Source of the DNA: Pseudobacillus wudalianchiensis
Lineage (GTDB): Bacteria > Bacillota > Bacilli > Bacillales > Domibacillaceae
DNA: 64,000 bases
Assembly: GCF_001685015.1 (NCBI RefSeq)
Contig: NZ_MAYT01000031.1
Location: forward strand, 66,791 to 130,790
Direction of reading: 5' to 3'
Part shown: piece after piece, positions 8,723-17,635 of the stretch
Layout: each line of letters starts with the position of its first letter
How positions within the stretch are numbered: position 1 is the first letter of the stretch
The notes under the pieces: model-generated
The model's database searches: none
Seen by the model: only the letters and a program-made list of their open reading frames with translations
Told to the model about the DNA's origin: nothing
Made by a program: the position numbers and the translations under genes

Positions 8723-9427
8723 ATGATAACAATTTATCCAGCAAACGCACGATACACAGCCGACCATGGCTGGCTTAAAAGTAACTTTAGTTTTTCTTTT
8801 GCAGAATACTATGATCCAGAAAATATGAGTTTCGGTCCGATGCGCGTCTTAAATGATGACATTGTTAAGCCGCTTCGGGGATTTGGCGCTCATCCACATC
8901 GAGAAATGGAGATAGTCTCGATTGTGTTGGAAGGCTATTTAAAGCATGAAGACAGTGCAGGGCATTCGGAGACCACAACCTTTGGCGGCGTCCAACGAAT
9001 GTCTGCGGGTACAGGAGTTGTCCATTCAGAGGTCAACCCGTCTTCCACAGAGAATGTAAATTTTTTGCAGCTTTGGTTCGAGCCGGAACAACACCGTTTG
9101 ACCCCATCCTATGAGAAAACCAGCTTTGATGTCGAGAAAATGCAAAATCATTTGCTCCCGGTTGTAAGTAAAGAGCATGCCTCTGATCAGACCGCTTACA
9201 TTCATCAGGATTTGACGATTTATTTATCTGATTTAGAAAAAGATCGAAAAATCACATTTACTCAAAGAGAAGGACGTCGTATTTTCTTATTTGTAATCGA
9301 AGGAGACTTATTACTGGATGGTGAAACCGTCTTAAACAAACGGGACTCAGCCCGTATAACGGACATGAATAGGCTGCAGTTAGAAACAGAATCAGGTGCA
9401 CGTTTTATGTTAATTGATTTACCTTAA
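8723..9427 (+). CDS. Pirin family protein (bicupin, quercetinase-like YhaK/YhhW type)
   Basis: A 234-residue bicupin. The metal-binding pirin signature is clear: GFGAHPHREMEIVSIVLEG, then HEDSAGH and GTGVVHSEVNPS, giving the His/His/His/Glu set of the N-terminal cupin. Some bacterial pirins oxidise quercetin or act as redox sensors. As the last gene of the MhqR-doxX-pirin set, it probably takes part in the response to quinones or flavonoid-like aromatics. The RBS is AAAGAGGTG. A strong terminator follows. Confidence 0.88.
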   Translation: MITIYPANARYTADHGWLKSNFSFSFAEYYDPENMSFGPMRVLNDDIVKPLRGFGAHPHREMEIVSIVLEGYLKHEDSAGHSETTTFGGVQRMSAGTGVVHSEVNPSSTENVNFLQLWFEPEQHRLTPSYEKTSFDVEKMQNHLLPVVSKEHASDQTAYIHQDLTIYLSDLEKDRKITFTQREGRRIFLFVIEGDLLLDGETVLNKRDSARITDMNRLQLETESGARFMLIDLP

Positions 9428-9465
9428 AAAGAAGGGTGGCCGCGGGGCCATCCTTCTAATTTGTT
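9428..9465 (+). terminator. Rho-independent terminator
   Basis: AGAAGGGTGGCC pairs with GGCCATCCTTCT (one G-T pair) over a 4-nt loop, and it is followed by AATTT. It ends the pirin transcript. Confidence 0.8.
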
Positions 9466-9575
9466 GGCAAACGTTCATTTTTTTCGTTGCTCGCCTGACT
9501 GCGGTGCTCATGACCCATCTGGTCACGCCGCACGTTATCAGGTTTCGCGCCTCGAAAGCCAAGCGTTTTCATTCA
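9462..9575 (-). repeat. Dispersed intergenic repeat, family R3, copy 1 (reverse orientation)
   Basis: Read on the minus strand, this stretch aligns with the element at 38207-38330. Shared blocks include TTGCTCGCCTG, the CTCATG region, a GTTATCAGGTTT/GTTAGGTTT block and CTCGAAAG. It is diverged and its outer inverted repeat is weaker. It fills the space between the pirin gene and the convergent MFS gene. I see no credible gene here. The rest of the gap up to 9644 shows nothing else. Confidence 0.6.
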
Positions 9576-9644
9576 ACTTGGGGTAGGGCAAGGAGACTTT
9601 GTTTACACACTCGAAGAATGACCGCAGGACTATCCTTTGTTGTT

Positions 9645-10838
9645 CTATGCAGCTGTACGGATCTCTTTTTTTTCATTTCCAGAGACAGCGAAAAATTGAA
9701 CGATCATACATAACAAGTTGATGAGGATAAGCCCTAGAATGGAAAACAAAAACCCTCCCGTTACATCATGAATCCAGCCAATAAGGATAGGCCCTGTCGC
9801 ACTAATAACATAACCGGCTGCTTGGATCATCGCTGACCAGGCAGCCGCTTCTTGTCCATTTGCTGTAGCATCCATTGGAAGCAGCAGATTAAGTGAGAAC
9901 AATGACGCTGCACCGATTCCGAGGAAGATAGCGGCGACCCAAGGAAAAGCAGAAAAATAAATCATGACAAAGCCCACTAGCTCCACGAACGAGAAAAATA
10001 GCAGCAACAAGAGTCTTGATGGAAAACGTCTAATCATAAAAGGCAGCGCTAAGTTTGCCGGGATTTGAGCAATGGCAAAAGTCGTTAGAACGTTACCGGC
10101 ATATCCTTCTCCATAACCGAGGCCTTGGATAATGGGCGGAAGCCAGGCTGTGATCGAAAAGAAAATGATTCCTGACAGTCCGAATGAGAACGTCAGCAGC
10201 CAGGCTTTCGGATTTTTCCAAGGCAGCACAGTTAATGATTTTGAAGAAGCTGTAATCTTTGGTCGTTCTACTCCTCGCAGAACGAAAAGCCACCACAGAG
10301 GAATAGCGATAAAGGCTAAAACAGCCCAGATGGCAAGAGCCGCCCGCCAAGAATGCAGGCTGTTTTGCAATGGTGCGGCTAACCCAGACGCAAGAGCCGC
10401 ACCCATCGTCATCGCAACAGAATATACACTAATCATCTTTGGTACTTGATTCGGAAAATGTTTTTTAATAAATCCAGACAGCAAGGGCCCCATCACCGCT
10501 GCCCCAATGCCTGTTAAAAACGCGGTACAAAGCAAGAAGAAAGCGGAATGTATAAAAAAGCGTAAAAACGTGCCAATACCAACTAGAATAAGAGCGCCGC
10601 CTAACATTTTTTCAATTCCGAGGCGATTTCCTAGCTTCGCAGCTGCCGGAGAAAAAATGCCCATGCAAAGCACAGGAATCGAAGTAAGCAAACTAGCTGT
10701 TGATGCATTAATCCCTAAGTAGTGCCTTAATGTCTCTAATAAGGGAGAAATCGAGTTGATCGCAGGGCGCAGGTTTAAAGACGCCGTAAATAGAGCGATG
10801 ATCATAAGTGTGGCCCTAGAATTTTTCATGTTCTTCAT
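9645..10838 (-). CDS. MFS transporter, CynX/NimT family (YycB-like)
   Basis: A 397-residue integral membrane protein with about 12 hydrophobic segments, opening with the family-typical SLNLRPAINSISPLLETL. CynX/NimT members export or import small anionic or nitroaromatic compounds such as cyanate or 2-nitroimidazole; the substrate here is unknown. It is divergent from a LysR regulator gene that shares the 112-bp promoter region, so it is probably that regulator's target. It is distantly similar to the second CynX-like gene at 12749-13975, which opens with a related NLRAPLTSVGP motif. Confidence 0.85.
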   Translation of the reverse strand: MKNMKNSRATLMIIALFTASLNLRPAINSISPLLETLRHYLGINASTASLLTSIPVLCMGIFSPAAAKLGNRLGIEKMLGGALILVGIGTFLRFFIHSAFFLLCTAFLTGIGAAVMGPLLSGFIKKHFPNQVPKMISVYSVAMTMGAALASGLAAPLQNSLHSWRAALAIWAVLAFIAIPLWWLFVLRGVERPKITASSKSLTVLPWKNPKAWLLTFSFGLSGIIFFSITAWLPPIIQGLGYGEGYAGNVLTTFAIAQIPANLALPFMIRRFPSRLLLLLFFSFVELVGFVMIYFSAFPWVAAIFLGIGAASLFSLNLLLPMDATANGQEAAAWSAMIQAAGYVISATGPILIGWIHDVTGGFLFSILGLILINLLCMIVQFFAVSGNEKKEIRTAA

Positions 10839-10883
10839 CCTTTTTGTTCCTCATTTGAATTCAAGATTACCTGAAGACGAATG

Positions 10884-10933
10884 ATTGAACAATTCAATAA
10901 AAACTATTATAATCATTGAGAAAAACAATGATT
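10884..10933 (+). promoter_or_regulatory. Promoter with two palindromes in the LysR/MFS divergent region
   Basis: A -35 TTGAAC (10885-10890) and -10 TATAAT (10908-10913) with 17-bp spacing drive the LysR gene. ATTGAACAATTCAAT (10884-10898) overlaps the -35. AATCATTG...CAATGATT (10911-10933, 7-bp spacer) overlaps the -10 and the expected start of transcription. The arrangement fits autorepression plus control of the divergent transporter. Confidence 0.7.
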
Positions 10934-10950
10934 AGAGGAGAAGGGCTGTC

Positions 10951-11835
10951 GTGGAACTTAGGCAATTAGAATATTTTATGGTGCTTTGTGAGGAACTTCA
11001 TTTTACGAGAGCATCAGAAAAAATAGGCATTTCCCAGCCGACACTTAGTTTGCAAATTCGAGCGATTGAACAAGAATTAGGTACGCCTTTGTTTGACCGG
11101 ATTGGAAAGCGGATTGCTTTAACAGAAGCAGGGAGGATTCTTCTTGAACACGGCAGAGAAATCTTTCACAGCCTTGAAAATGCCGTCCATAAAATTGAGG
11201 AGCTTCGCGAATATCAGGGAGGACATGTATCGGTAGGTGTTTTGCCGGCAGAGCTGGATTACCGATTTACTCCATTATTCATCGATTTTCATAAAAGTTT
11301 TCCTGCTATTCACTTGAATTTATCGGCTTCTACTGTCGAAATTACGAAGCAAGTACTTGATAATGAGGTGGATGTCGGCATTACAATGCTTTTGCTGCCG
11401 GACAGCCGATTAGTCAGCATTCCGCTTTACTGTGAGGAATACGTTTTAGTCGTATCAGAAAATCATCCCTTAGCTCGTTATGAATCGATTTCTTTAGCAG
11501 AATTAAGAGACATGCCGATGGTGATGTATGCAAGGCAATTTTTAGGAAGAAAGCTGTTAGAGAATCATTGTCAAAAACACGGGTTTCAATTGAATGTAGT
11601 AGTCGAAACGACAACAGGCCCCTCCCTTTTCTATTTCGTAAAAGAAAACATCGGAGCCACTCTCCAGCCGCTGCCGCTATCTCAAGCTTTAAAAGATCCT
11701 GCTTTGCGGTTAATTAAGATTCATGACCACCCCCCTGAGCGTGAGATCGGTATTATCTACAGAGCAGATAAGCATCTAGGATTTGCCGTGCAAAAGTTTA
11801 TTGAAACGGTAGAGGAGAAATTAAAACATAATTAA
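10951..11835 (+). CDS. LysR-family transcriptional regulator
   Basis: A 294-residue LTTR. The N-terminal winged helix (residues 1-60) reads MELRQLEYFMVLCEELHFTRASEKIGISQPTLS in outline, followed by a periplasmic-binding-like co-inducer domain from about residue 90. The start is GTG 10951, with AGAGGAGAAGGG before it. The C-terminal domain carries TTTGPSLFYFVKENIGATLQP, close in plan to CynR/YwqM-like regulators. It is divergent from the CynX-like MFS gene and presumably controls it. The effector is not identifiable. Confidence 0.9.
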   Translation: MELRQLEYFMVLCEELHFTRASEKIGISQPTLSLQIRAIEQELGTPLFDRIGKRIALTEAGRILLEHGREIFHSLENAVHKIEELREYQGGHVSVGVLPAELDYRFTPLFIDFHKSFPAIHLNLSASTVEITKQVLDNEVDVGITMLLLPDSRLVSIPLYCEEYVLVVSENHPLARYESISLAELRDMPMVMYARQFLGRKLLENHCQKHGFQLNVVVETTTGPSLFYFVKENIGATLQPLPLSQALKDPALRLIKIHDHPPEREIGIIYRADKHLGFAVQKFIETVEEKLKHN

Positions 11836-11850
11836 CGATCTTTATTTCCA

Positions 11851-11882
11851 AGCGAGCCGGTTGTTGCGGCTGGCTTTTTTAT
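11851..11882 (+). terminator. Rho-independent terminator
   Basis: AGC-AGCCG pairs with CGGCT-GCT around GTTGTTG, with one internal mismatch and a following run of T. It ends the LysR transcript. Confidence 0.7.
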
Positions 11883-11910
11883 TTGAGGTGCTTTCATAAA
11901 TAAAAGGGAG

Positions 11911-11955
11911 TGGTTGATTTCCACTACAGGATGCTCGCACTTTCCGTTCATCATA
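11911..11955. repeat. Fragment of dispersed repeat family R1
   Basis: GGTTGATTTCCACTACAGG and the following GCTCGCACTTTCCG resemble the inverted end of the GTTGATT-type repeat that is complete at 62306-62463. This looks like a truncated remnant. The flanks up to 12053 hold only AT-rich sequence and the GntR leader. Confidence 0.45.
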
Positions 11956-12053
11956 GTTCTAAAATTTTTTATTTCTTATAGGGCATTTACAGAGATCACT
12001 CTACATGATAAATTAACCAATAAACCAATCATCCTACAAATTTGAGGTGAAAA

Positions 12054-12746
12054 ATGAAAATCGAAAGAACGAACCGTATGTCGCTTGTCGATCAAGTGGT
12101 TTTACAAATAGAAGAGTTGATTGAGTCGGGTACTTGGACGGTTGGCACCCGGCTTCCTTCTGAAATGGAACTAATGGAACAATTTGATGTAAGCCGTAAT
12201 ACATTGCGTGAAGCCATTCGTGCCCTTGTACATAGCGGCCTTTTACAGACAAAGCAGGGAAGCGGCACCCATGTCTGTTCGACGAGCGCTCTCGGCGCGG
12301 CCATTGAGCGCCGGGTGAGTAAGTCACGCTTGCAGGAAACATTAGAGGTCCGGCATGCGCTTGAACGAGAAGCCGCCCGGCTTGCGGCTGCCCGCCGGAG
12401 TGAGGAGGATGTCGGGAGGCTGCGGCTGTACTTGGATAACTGCCGACAGGCGAGCGCGGTACGAAATCAGGAGGCTTATGCTGAGGCGGATATTCAGCTG
12501 CATCAAGCAGTTGCCGCAGCTACCCGTAACCATCTGCTTATTGAATTATACGAGCACATGACCGAGGCTTTGCATTCGTCTGTCCGTAATCTCGTTGAAC
12601 TTTCTTTTTGCACGGATGTTCATGAGTATATTCATGAAAAGCTGGTGGAAGGCATTGCTGCACAAAATGAGGAGGCAGCAGCAGAGGCGGTTAATGAATA
12701 TATGGCTTACTTAAAAGACTTGCTATCTACTAGTTTGGAGGAATGA
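12054..12746 (+). CDS. GntR-family regulator, FadR/FCD subfamily
   Basis: A 230-residue regulator. The N-terminal winged helix (residues 5-75) includes GTRLPSEMELMEQFDVSRNTLREAIRALVHSGLL. The helical FCD ligand domain shows EVRHALEREAARLAA, DIQLHQAVAAATRN and the C-terminal histidine-containing helix, where metal or carboxylate effectors bind. The start has GAGGTG before it. The gene overlaps the following MFS ORF region by a shared ATGA, and GGAGG inside its last codons serves the next gene, so the two are translationally coupled. It probably controls that transporter in response to a small organic acid. Confidence 0.9.
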   Translation: MKIERTNRMSLVDQVVLQIEELIESGTWTVGTRLPSEMELMEQFDVSRNTLREAIRALVHSGLLQTKQGSGTHVCSTSALGAAIERRVSKSRLQETLEVRHALEREAARLAAARRSEEDVGRLRLYLDNCRQASAVRNQEAYAEADIQLHQAVAAATRNHLLIELYEHMTEALHSSVRNLVELSFCTDVHEYIHEKLVEGIAAQNEEAAAEAVNEYMAYLKDLLSTSLEE

Positions 12747-12748
12747 AA

Positions 12749-13975
12749 ATGGGGGAACCACAAGCAATTAAGCCTTTAGAAGAGGTAGACACAGCGAAAA
12801 AGTGGAGGGCGGCGGCTTTAATAGCCGGTATCCTATTGATCGGCGCAAATCTAAGAGCACCTTTAACCTCTGTCGGTCCTCTAGTGCCAGCGATCCGGGA
12901 TAGCCTAGGGATAACGAATGCTGTTGCGGGTACGATTACAACGTTGCCTTTGCTTGCTTTTGCTCTTTTATCGCCATTTGCTCCGAAGATCTCCCGGCGG
13001 TTCGGAATAGAGTGGACTCTATTCGCTGCTTTGATCGCTCTGGCGGCGGGAATCGGGCTTCGTTCTTCTGGAGGAGTAGGAGCATTATTTGCAGGAACTG
13101 TTTTACTAGGGTTGGCTATTGCCATTGGCAATGTGTTGCTGCCTGGTTTTATTAAGCAGCATTTTGCCAAGCGGCTCGGTGTGATGACAGGTGTTTACTC
13201 TGTTTCGATGAATTTGTGCGGGGCGGTGGCCTCTGGCCTTAGCGTGCCGCTTGCCTCCGGTGCCGGCTTTGGCTGGTCAGGTGCGCTTGGAGTATGGGGA
13301 GGATTAGCGTTGATTGCTATTCTCTTTTGGCTGCCTCAGCTGCGCAGGAAGAAACAAACGGCCGTACTAGGCGAGAATCGTCCTAGCAGCCGGTTATGGC
13401 ATTCTCGTCTAGCTTGGCAAGTCACCTTATTTATGGGGTTACAATCGTTGATCTTCTATGTAGTCATTACTTGGCTTCCGGATATTCTCCAGCAAAAGGG
13501 AATGGACGCTGGCTCAGCCGGCTGGATGCTGTCGATGATGCAATTTTCTGTTTTGCCATTTACCTTCATTGTTCCAGTGCTAGCCGGGCGGCAGGAGTCG
13601 CAGCGCGGCATGGCTGCTGCAACGGCAGCTTTATTTACGATCGGTCTTGTCGGTGTTCTGTTTGATAGCGGGATGCTTTTGCCCTTATGGATTATTTTAG
13701 TTGGGATCGGAGCAGGGTCCGCGTTTAGTTTGGCGATGATGTTTTTCAGCCTGCGCACGCAGAGCACACAGGAGGCGGCAGAGCTATCGGGAATGGCCCA
13801 ATCATTCGGTTACCTTCTAGCCTCTATTGGACCTGTTTTGTTCGGCGGGCTGCATGATATGACAGGAAGCTGGACCCTTCCTTTAGCTACGCTTGTCGCT
13901 GCTTCGGTGCTGATTTTTATCATTGGATTATCGGTTGGAAAAAAAGGATATGTTACCTCGCCTGCTGAGAAGTAG
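12749..13975 (+). CDS. MFS transporter, CynX/NimT family
   Basis: A 408-residue 12-TM transporter that opens with LLIGANLRAPLTSVGPLVPAI, a CynX-family signature. I chose ATG 12749 because GGAGG (12737-12741) is seven bases upstream; ATG 12743 is one base away. It is co-transcribed with the upstream GntR regulator. It is a divergent paralogue of the transporter at 9645-10838. CynX/NimT relatives move cyanate, nitroimidazoles or other small organics; the substrate here is unknown. The 3' end is closed by a bidirectional terminator. Confidence 0.85.
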   Translation: MGEPQAIKPLEEVDTAKKWRAAALIAGILLIGANLRAPLTSVGPLVPAIRDSLGITNAVAGTITTLPLLAFALLSPFAPKISRRFGIEWTLFAALIALAAGIGLRSSGGVGALFAGTVLLGLAIAIGNVLLPGFIKQHFAKRLGVMTGVYSVSMNLCGAVASGLSVPLASGAGFGWSGALGVWGGLALIAILFWLPQLRRKKQTAVLGENRPSSRLWHSRLAWQVTLFMGLQSLIFYVVITWLPDILQQKGMDAGSAGWMLSMMQFSVLPFTFIVPVLAGRQESQRGMAAATAALFTIGLVGVLFDSGMLLPLWIILVGIGAGSAFSLAMMFFSLRTQSTQEAAELSGMAQSFGYLLASIGPVLFGGLHDMTGSWTLPLATLVAASVLIFIIGLSVGKKGYVTSPAEK

Positions 13976-13989
13976 AGAAGATATGACCG

Positions 13990-14042
13990 TTAAAAAGCGG
14001 ATGATGACCAGTTTGTTAAAGGGTCTCATCCGCTTTTTTATT
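13990..14042. terminator. Bidirectional terminator overlapping the end of the minus-strand MFS gene
   Basis: AAAAAGCGGATGA pairs with TCATCCGCTTTTTT across a 21-nt loop. Its right arm is also the last codons of the OFA-type MFS gene on the minus strand. Confidence 0.75.
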
Positions 14043-15239
14043 GTAGTGGCGTTCAGATATCCAGAGCCATGCAGCCCCTGTCAAAACGAAGAAAGCCAGC
14101 AGGAGCAGGGGGAGGGTATATCCAGAAAAATAATCGACAAGCCAGCCAAATAACGATGGAGACAGCATAATCCATAGTTGATTTAGCGTTAAAGCAAAGC
14201 TAACGGTCAACGTAGCAAAGTGGGGATTTGATTTTTCTGAGACAAGCACGACAAAGAGACTAAACCACCCGATTCCTAGAAAACCGATCCAGAAGCTTAA
14301 AAGGCTAATCCCCCAGCTAGAGAGATGAGGCGGCAGGAAAATCAGTCCCAGTATGGCAAGAGCAGAGGCCAGCATCGTCAATTGCAACGGTTTGCTGCGA
14401 TTGCCTTTAAATACCCGGTCACTGATCCAAGCTAGAATAATTCGCCCAAACATCCCGCCAGCAAGGGCAAAGCTTAAAAAGGATCCAGCTGTACTAAGTT
14501 TTACGTGCAACGTGTTTGTAAAGTAACTCATGAAGTGGGCGATGATGATAATTTGCAAGGAAACCATTATCATCCCGATAAAGAATACAGGATAAAGAGC
14601 GGAGTTGCTTTTTATTTTGTTTAATTTTTCAATAAAGCGCTGCTTTTCCGTTTGGGATTGCTTTTGCTTGACATCTTTATAGAAAAGAAGAAAAATGATT
14701 CCTCCTATAATAGCGACCGTACCTTGTACAGTAATAGCGGCGATTAGACCGCTAGAGTGAAAGAAGAAGGGGAGCACTGCTGAAGCGGCCGCACCGCCAA
14801 GAGGAATGCCGGTTTGGCGGATGCCCATCGCCAATCCGCGATGCTGCTGTGGAAACCATTTCATAATGGCACTGCTTCCACCAGGCTGGGCCGTTCCGTA
14901 CCATAGGCCGACAAAGGCTAAAATGAAAAGGAGCAAGGTATACTGATTGGTCAGGGAAGCGGATAAAATGCTTAATCCAAGAAAAACAGAGCCTAACCCG
15001 ACGACCCACTTTTCCCCATGCTTATCCATTAAATCACCGAAGAATAACATTGAAAAGATCGGGCCTATATTGACGGCTGACACTAACAGACCAACCTCAA
15101 ATTGTGAAAGATGATGCTCTCTTTGATAAAAGGCTGCCAGCGGTCCGATGCCGTACGTGACGAACGTAGCACATGCCTGTGAAAAAGTAGCAATTAACAG
15201 AATGATCCACTGATAGTTTTCTCTTTTTACAAGGAACAT
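14016..15239 (-). CDS. MFS transporter, oxalate/formate antiporter (OFA)-like
   Basis: A 407-residue 12-TM protein. The first segment includes SQACATFVTYGIGPLAAFY, and the loop between segments 2 and 3 has FGDLMDKHGEKWVVGLGS, the MFS signature. OFA-family members exchange monocarboxylates or oxalate/formate; some Bacillus members are simple organic-acid carriers. It is a single gene, with RBS AAAGGAGAAAT before the start. The substrate is unknown. Confidence 0.85.
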   Translation of the reverse strand: MFLVKRENYQWIILLIATFSQACATFVTYGIGPLAAFYQREHHLSQFEVGLLVSAVNIGPIFSMLFFGDLMDKHGEKWVVGLGSVFLGLSILSASLTNQYTLLLFILAFVGLWYGTAQPGGSSAIMKWFPQQHRGLAMGIRQTGIPLGGAAASAVLPFFFHSSGLIAAITVQGTVAIIGGIIFLLFYKDVKQKQSQTEKQRFIEKLNKIKSNSALYPVFFIGMIMVSLQIIIIAHFMSYFTNTLHVKLSTAGSFLSFALAGGMFGRIILAWISDRVFKGNRSKPLQLTMLASALAILGLIFLPPHLSSWGISLLSFWIGFLGIGWFSLFVVLVSEKSNPHFATLTVSFALTLNQLWIMLSPSLFGWLVDYFSGYTLPLLLLAFFVLTGAAWLWISERHYNKKADETL

Positions 15240-15387
15240 AGATTTCTCCTTTGAAAATGAGAGATTTGAATGCTGTCTTCATCATACCGCATAAAAAATG
15301 GAAGGACTATTTTTTTAAGGGTTCGGTCATCATTCTTACAAATGAAAATGACTGAACCTGTCTTTTTTATATGAAAAATGTCTGAGA

Positions 15388-15423
15388 CATTACTTTGACA
15401 GACAAAGTAATGTGAAGTATAGT
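15388..15423 (+). promoter_or_regulatory. Promoter with overlapping PadR-type operator
   Basis: TTGACA (15395-15400), a 17-bp spacer and TATAGT (15418-15423) form a strong sigma-A promoter. A perfect inverted repeat CATTACTTTG-N5-CAAAGTAATG (15388-15412) covers the -35 and spacer. It would block RNA polymerase when bound, consistent with autorepression of the PadR gene downstream. Confidence 0.85.
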
Positions 15424-15445
15424 GTACTTGTAGGAGGGACGCATA

Positions 15446-15772
15446 ATGGGTGCAAAAATATCATCAGATTTAATTAGAGGCCACACAGACACGATTGTCC
15501 TTGGAATCTTAAAGGAAGGGGACAGTTACGGATATGAAATTTATAAAAAAATCATTGAGAAAAGCGAAGGGCAATACGAATTGAAGGAAGCCACTCTATA
15601 CTCTAGTTTTAGAAGACTTGAACAAGAGGGGTGTGTCACCTCTTATTGGGGGAGTGAGACGCAAGGAGGAAGAAGGAAATATTACAGTATGACGGCTTCT
15701 GGTGAAACACTTTATAAACGAAATCGTGATGATTGGGAGTTTACTAAAGAAGTCATCGATAAATTATTATAG
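15446..15772 (+). CDS. PadR-family transcriptional repressor (short, PadR-s2 type)
   Basis: A 108-residue regulator made of the PadR winged helix alone plus a dimerisation helix: LGILKEGDSYGYEIYKKI, then ATLYSSFRRLEQEGCV and the wing GGRRKYYSMTASGE. The RBS is TAGGAGGGACGC. The operator-covered promoter upstream predicts negative autoregulation. The next gene, 16 bp downstream, encodes a HAAS-domain membrane protein, the standard partner of such PadR proteins in Bacillus. The inducer is unknown. Confidence 0.9.
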   Translation: MGAKISSDLIRGHTDTIVLGILKEGDSYGYEIYKKIIEKSEGQYELKEATLYSSFRRLEQEGCVTSYWGSETQGGRRKYYSMTASGETLYKRNRDDWEFTKEVIDKLL

Positions 15773-15788
15773 AAAGGCTGTGAAAAAA

Positions 15789-16652
15789 ATGAAGAGTCGC
15801 GTAAAGCAGTACATCGAGCAAGTATTTGCTGACTTTCCTCCCTCCAATCAATTAACAGAGCTGAAGGAGGAAGTAGAGGCTAATCTCCAAGAGAGGATTC
15901 AAGAATTTACTCATCAGGGGATGAGTGGGGAAGAAGCATTTCAGAAAGCAATCAGTCAGCTTGGAGATATCACAAAGGTGGCAGAAGACATCGGTATAAA
16001 AGCTCGCTATGAAGTGATTGATCATATGTACAACAAAAAGTCGCTTCCAAAAGTTCACGTCTTTGGATATGTTATCAGTATTGGTGTTCTTCTGTTCGGG
16101 ATCATCACTGCACTGCTCGTCCATTTGCGAATGGAGGAATACTATATTACGGTTTCTACCTTATTTCCATTTGCCTTCGTTTCGATTAGTGCGCTCGTTT
16201 ATCTAGGATTGACTCAAGAAACCCCTCATCACTTCGGAATGAAACCAATCCGGGCGGCAGGCTACACAGCAGCGACAGCACTGTTGTTGTTCGGTTTATT
16301 CACGGCTGGTATTGTTTATTTTCAGGGACAGGCGGAAAATGGCGAGTGGGTTGCTACTCTTCTTCCTTTTTCCATTCCTTCTATCTGTCTTTACGTTTTT
16401 CTTGGTCTGACAGAAAAGGATCGCAGAAAGCAAGATCAAGAGTGGATGCGATATACCGCTAAATATTATAATCCTGAATATCAAATGGTCCGGGGGAGTA
16501 TCTCTGGTGCACTATGGATTTTTGCCTTTGCCATCTTTCTTATTCTCGGCTTTGCTGTTAGCTGGAAGTATGCATGGATCGTGTTTATTTTCGCAACAGG
16601 TATAGAAGTGCTCATTGGAATCATTCCTTTCAAGCAGAAGAGAGCTTTATAA
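15789..16652 (+). CDS. HAAS/permease-prefix domain membrane protein
   Basis: A 287-residue protein. The N-terminal cytoplasmic helical domain (residues 1-75; MKSRVKQYIEQVFADFPP, GMSGEEAFQKAISQLGD) is the HAAS/permease-prefix domain found next to PadR regulators. About six transmembrane segments follow, from residue 95 to the end, in pairs. I start at ATG 15789, with AAAGG 11 bases upstream; the reading frame is open further upstream into the PadR gene. It is probably a sensor or accessory membrane protein of the PadR system. Function is unknown. Confidence 0.8.
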   Translation: MKSRVKQYIEQVFADFPPSNQLTELKEEVEANLQERIQEFTHQGMSGEEAFQKAISQLGDITKVAEDIGIKARYEVIDHMYNKKSLPKVHVFGYVISIGVLLFGIITALLVHLRMEEYYITVSTLFPFAFVSISALVYLGLTQETPHHFGMKPIRAAGYTAATALLLFGLFTAGIVYFQGQAENGEWVATLLPFSIPSICLYVFLGLTEKDRRKQDQEWMRYTAKYYNPEYQMVRGSISGALWIFAFAIFLILGFAVSWKYAWIVFIFATGIEVLIGIIPFKQKRAL

Positions 16653-16679
16653 AAGAAACGTACTTTATAGTGATTAAAA

Positions 16680-16715
16680 AGGAGAAGAGAAGTTAGGCAT
16701 CTCTTCTCTTTTTTC
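16680..16715 (+). terminator. Rho-independent terminator
   Basis: GAGAAGAGA pairs with TCTCTTCTC around a 9-nt loop, and a T6 run follows. It ends the padR-HAAS operon. Confidence 0.85.
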
Positions 16716-16821
16716 TAAGTGGGCGTCTGGCTTTTCAGAAAAAACAATCATTTCGGCAATCTCCATTTTCTCCCTTATAATAAAAATAATTAAATAGTGG
16801 ATGGGAGAAAGGGGAGATTAG

Positions 16822-17634
16822 ATGCAAAATGTTCTGTTGATTTTGTTTGGCTCATTTTTAGTAGGGGTAGCCTATAACTTTTTTTTAATCCCGCATGAGA
16901 TCCTGAGCAGCGGGCTCAGTGGAGTCGCTATTATGTTTGGTCTGATCACTCCTTTAAATACCGGCGTAGTGAACTTGCTTCTCAATTTGCCGCTTTTGAT
17001 TATCGGTCTTATTAAACTTGGAAAGCGCTTTATTAGTTATACTATTTTAGCGGTAGCGGCTATCTCCTTTAGCCTCTATGCGATACCGATCGTGGAAGTG
17101 TCAACGGAGCCTGTTTTATCTGCTCTATTTGGCGGTGTGATGACAGGAGTTGGCATTGGGATGATATTTCGATCTTCGGGTTCATCCGGCGGGTTTGACA
17201 TCATCGCGATGCTGTTGACAAAGAAAAAGGATTTTCCGCTTGGCTCGATTTTAACAGCTATGAATGCCGTCGTTGTATTAGCATCGGGGTTTATTTTTAG
17301 CTGGGACGCTGCGCTCAACACAATGATCGCCATCTATGCGACTGGAAAAGTAGTGGATATGATTCATACGAACCATGTGAAGCTGACGCTGATGATCATT
17401 ACAGCTAAAGGGGAAGAAGTAAAAGAAAAACTTTTGGCGAATTTGTATCGAGGCGTGACGATGATGAACGGAGAAGGGGCTTATACAGGTGAAGGCCGGG
17501 CTGTGCTCGTCACTGTGATTACTCGTTATCAATTGACCGATGTGAAAAGAATGATTCATGATGCCGATCCGGGAGCATTCGTGAACGTTACTCAAACGGT
17601 CGAAGTCGTCGGTTCCTTCCATCGAGCTTCGTAA
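16822..17634 (+). CDS. YitT family membrane protein (DUF2179 C-terminal domain)
   Basis: A 270-residue protein. It has five or so transmembrane segments in residues 1-165 (opening GSFLVGVAYNFFLIPHEILSSGLSGVA, a YitT signature, and RSSGSSGGFDIIAMLL). A cytoplasmic DUF2179 domain at residues 190-268 has GEGAYTGEGRAVLVTVITRYQL. Bacillus genomes carry many paralogues (YitT, YqfU, YvjA, YpjC, YxkD) of unsettled transport function. The RBS AAAGGGGAG is good. It is monocistronic. Confidence 0.9.
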   Translation: MQNVLLILFGSFLVGVAYNFFLIPHEILSSGLSGVAIMFGLITPLNTGVVNLLLNLPLLIIGLIKLGKRFISYTILAVAAISFSLYAIPIVEVSTEPVLSALFGGVMTGVGIGMIFRSSGSSGGFDIIAMLLTKKKDFPLGSILTAMNAVVVLASGFIFSWDAALNTMIAIYATGKVVDMIHTNHVKLTLMIITAKGEEVKEKLLANLYRGVTMMNGEGAYTGEGRAVLVTVITRYQLTDVKRMIHDADPGAFVNVTQTVEVVGSFHRAS

Positions 17635-17635
17635 A

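Noticed and set aside
9414-9713. 99-residue plus-strand frame after pirin
   Set aside because: It overlaps a terminator, a repeat element and the end of the MFS gene. Its composition is not protein-like.
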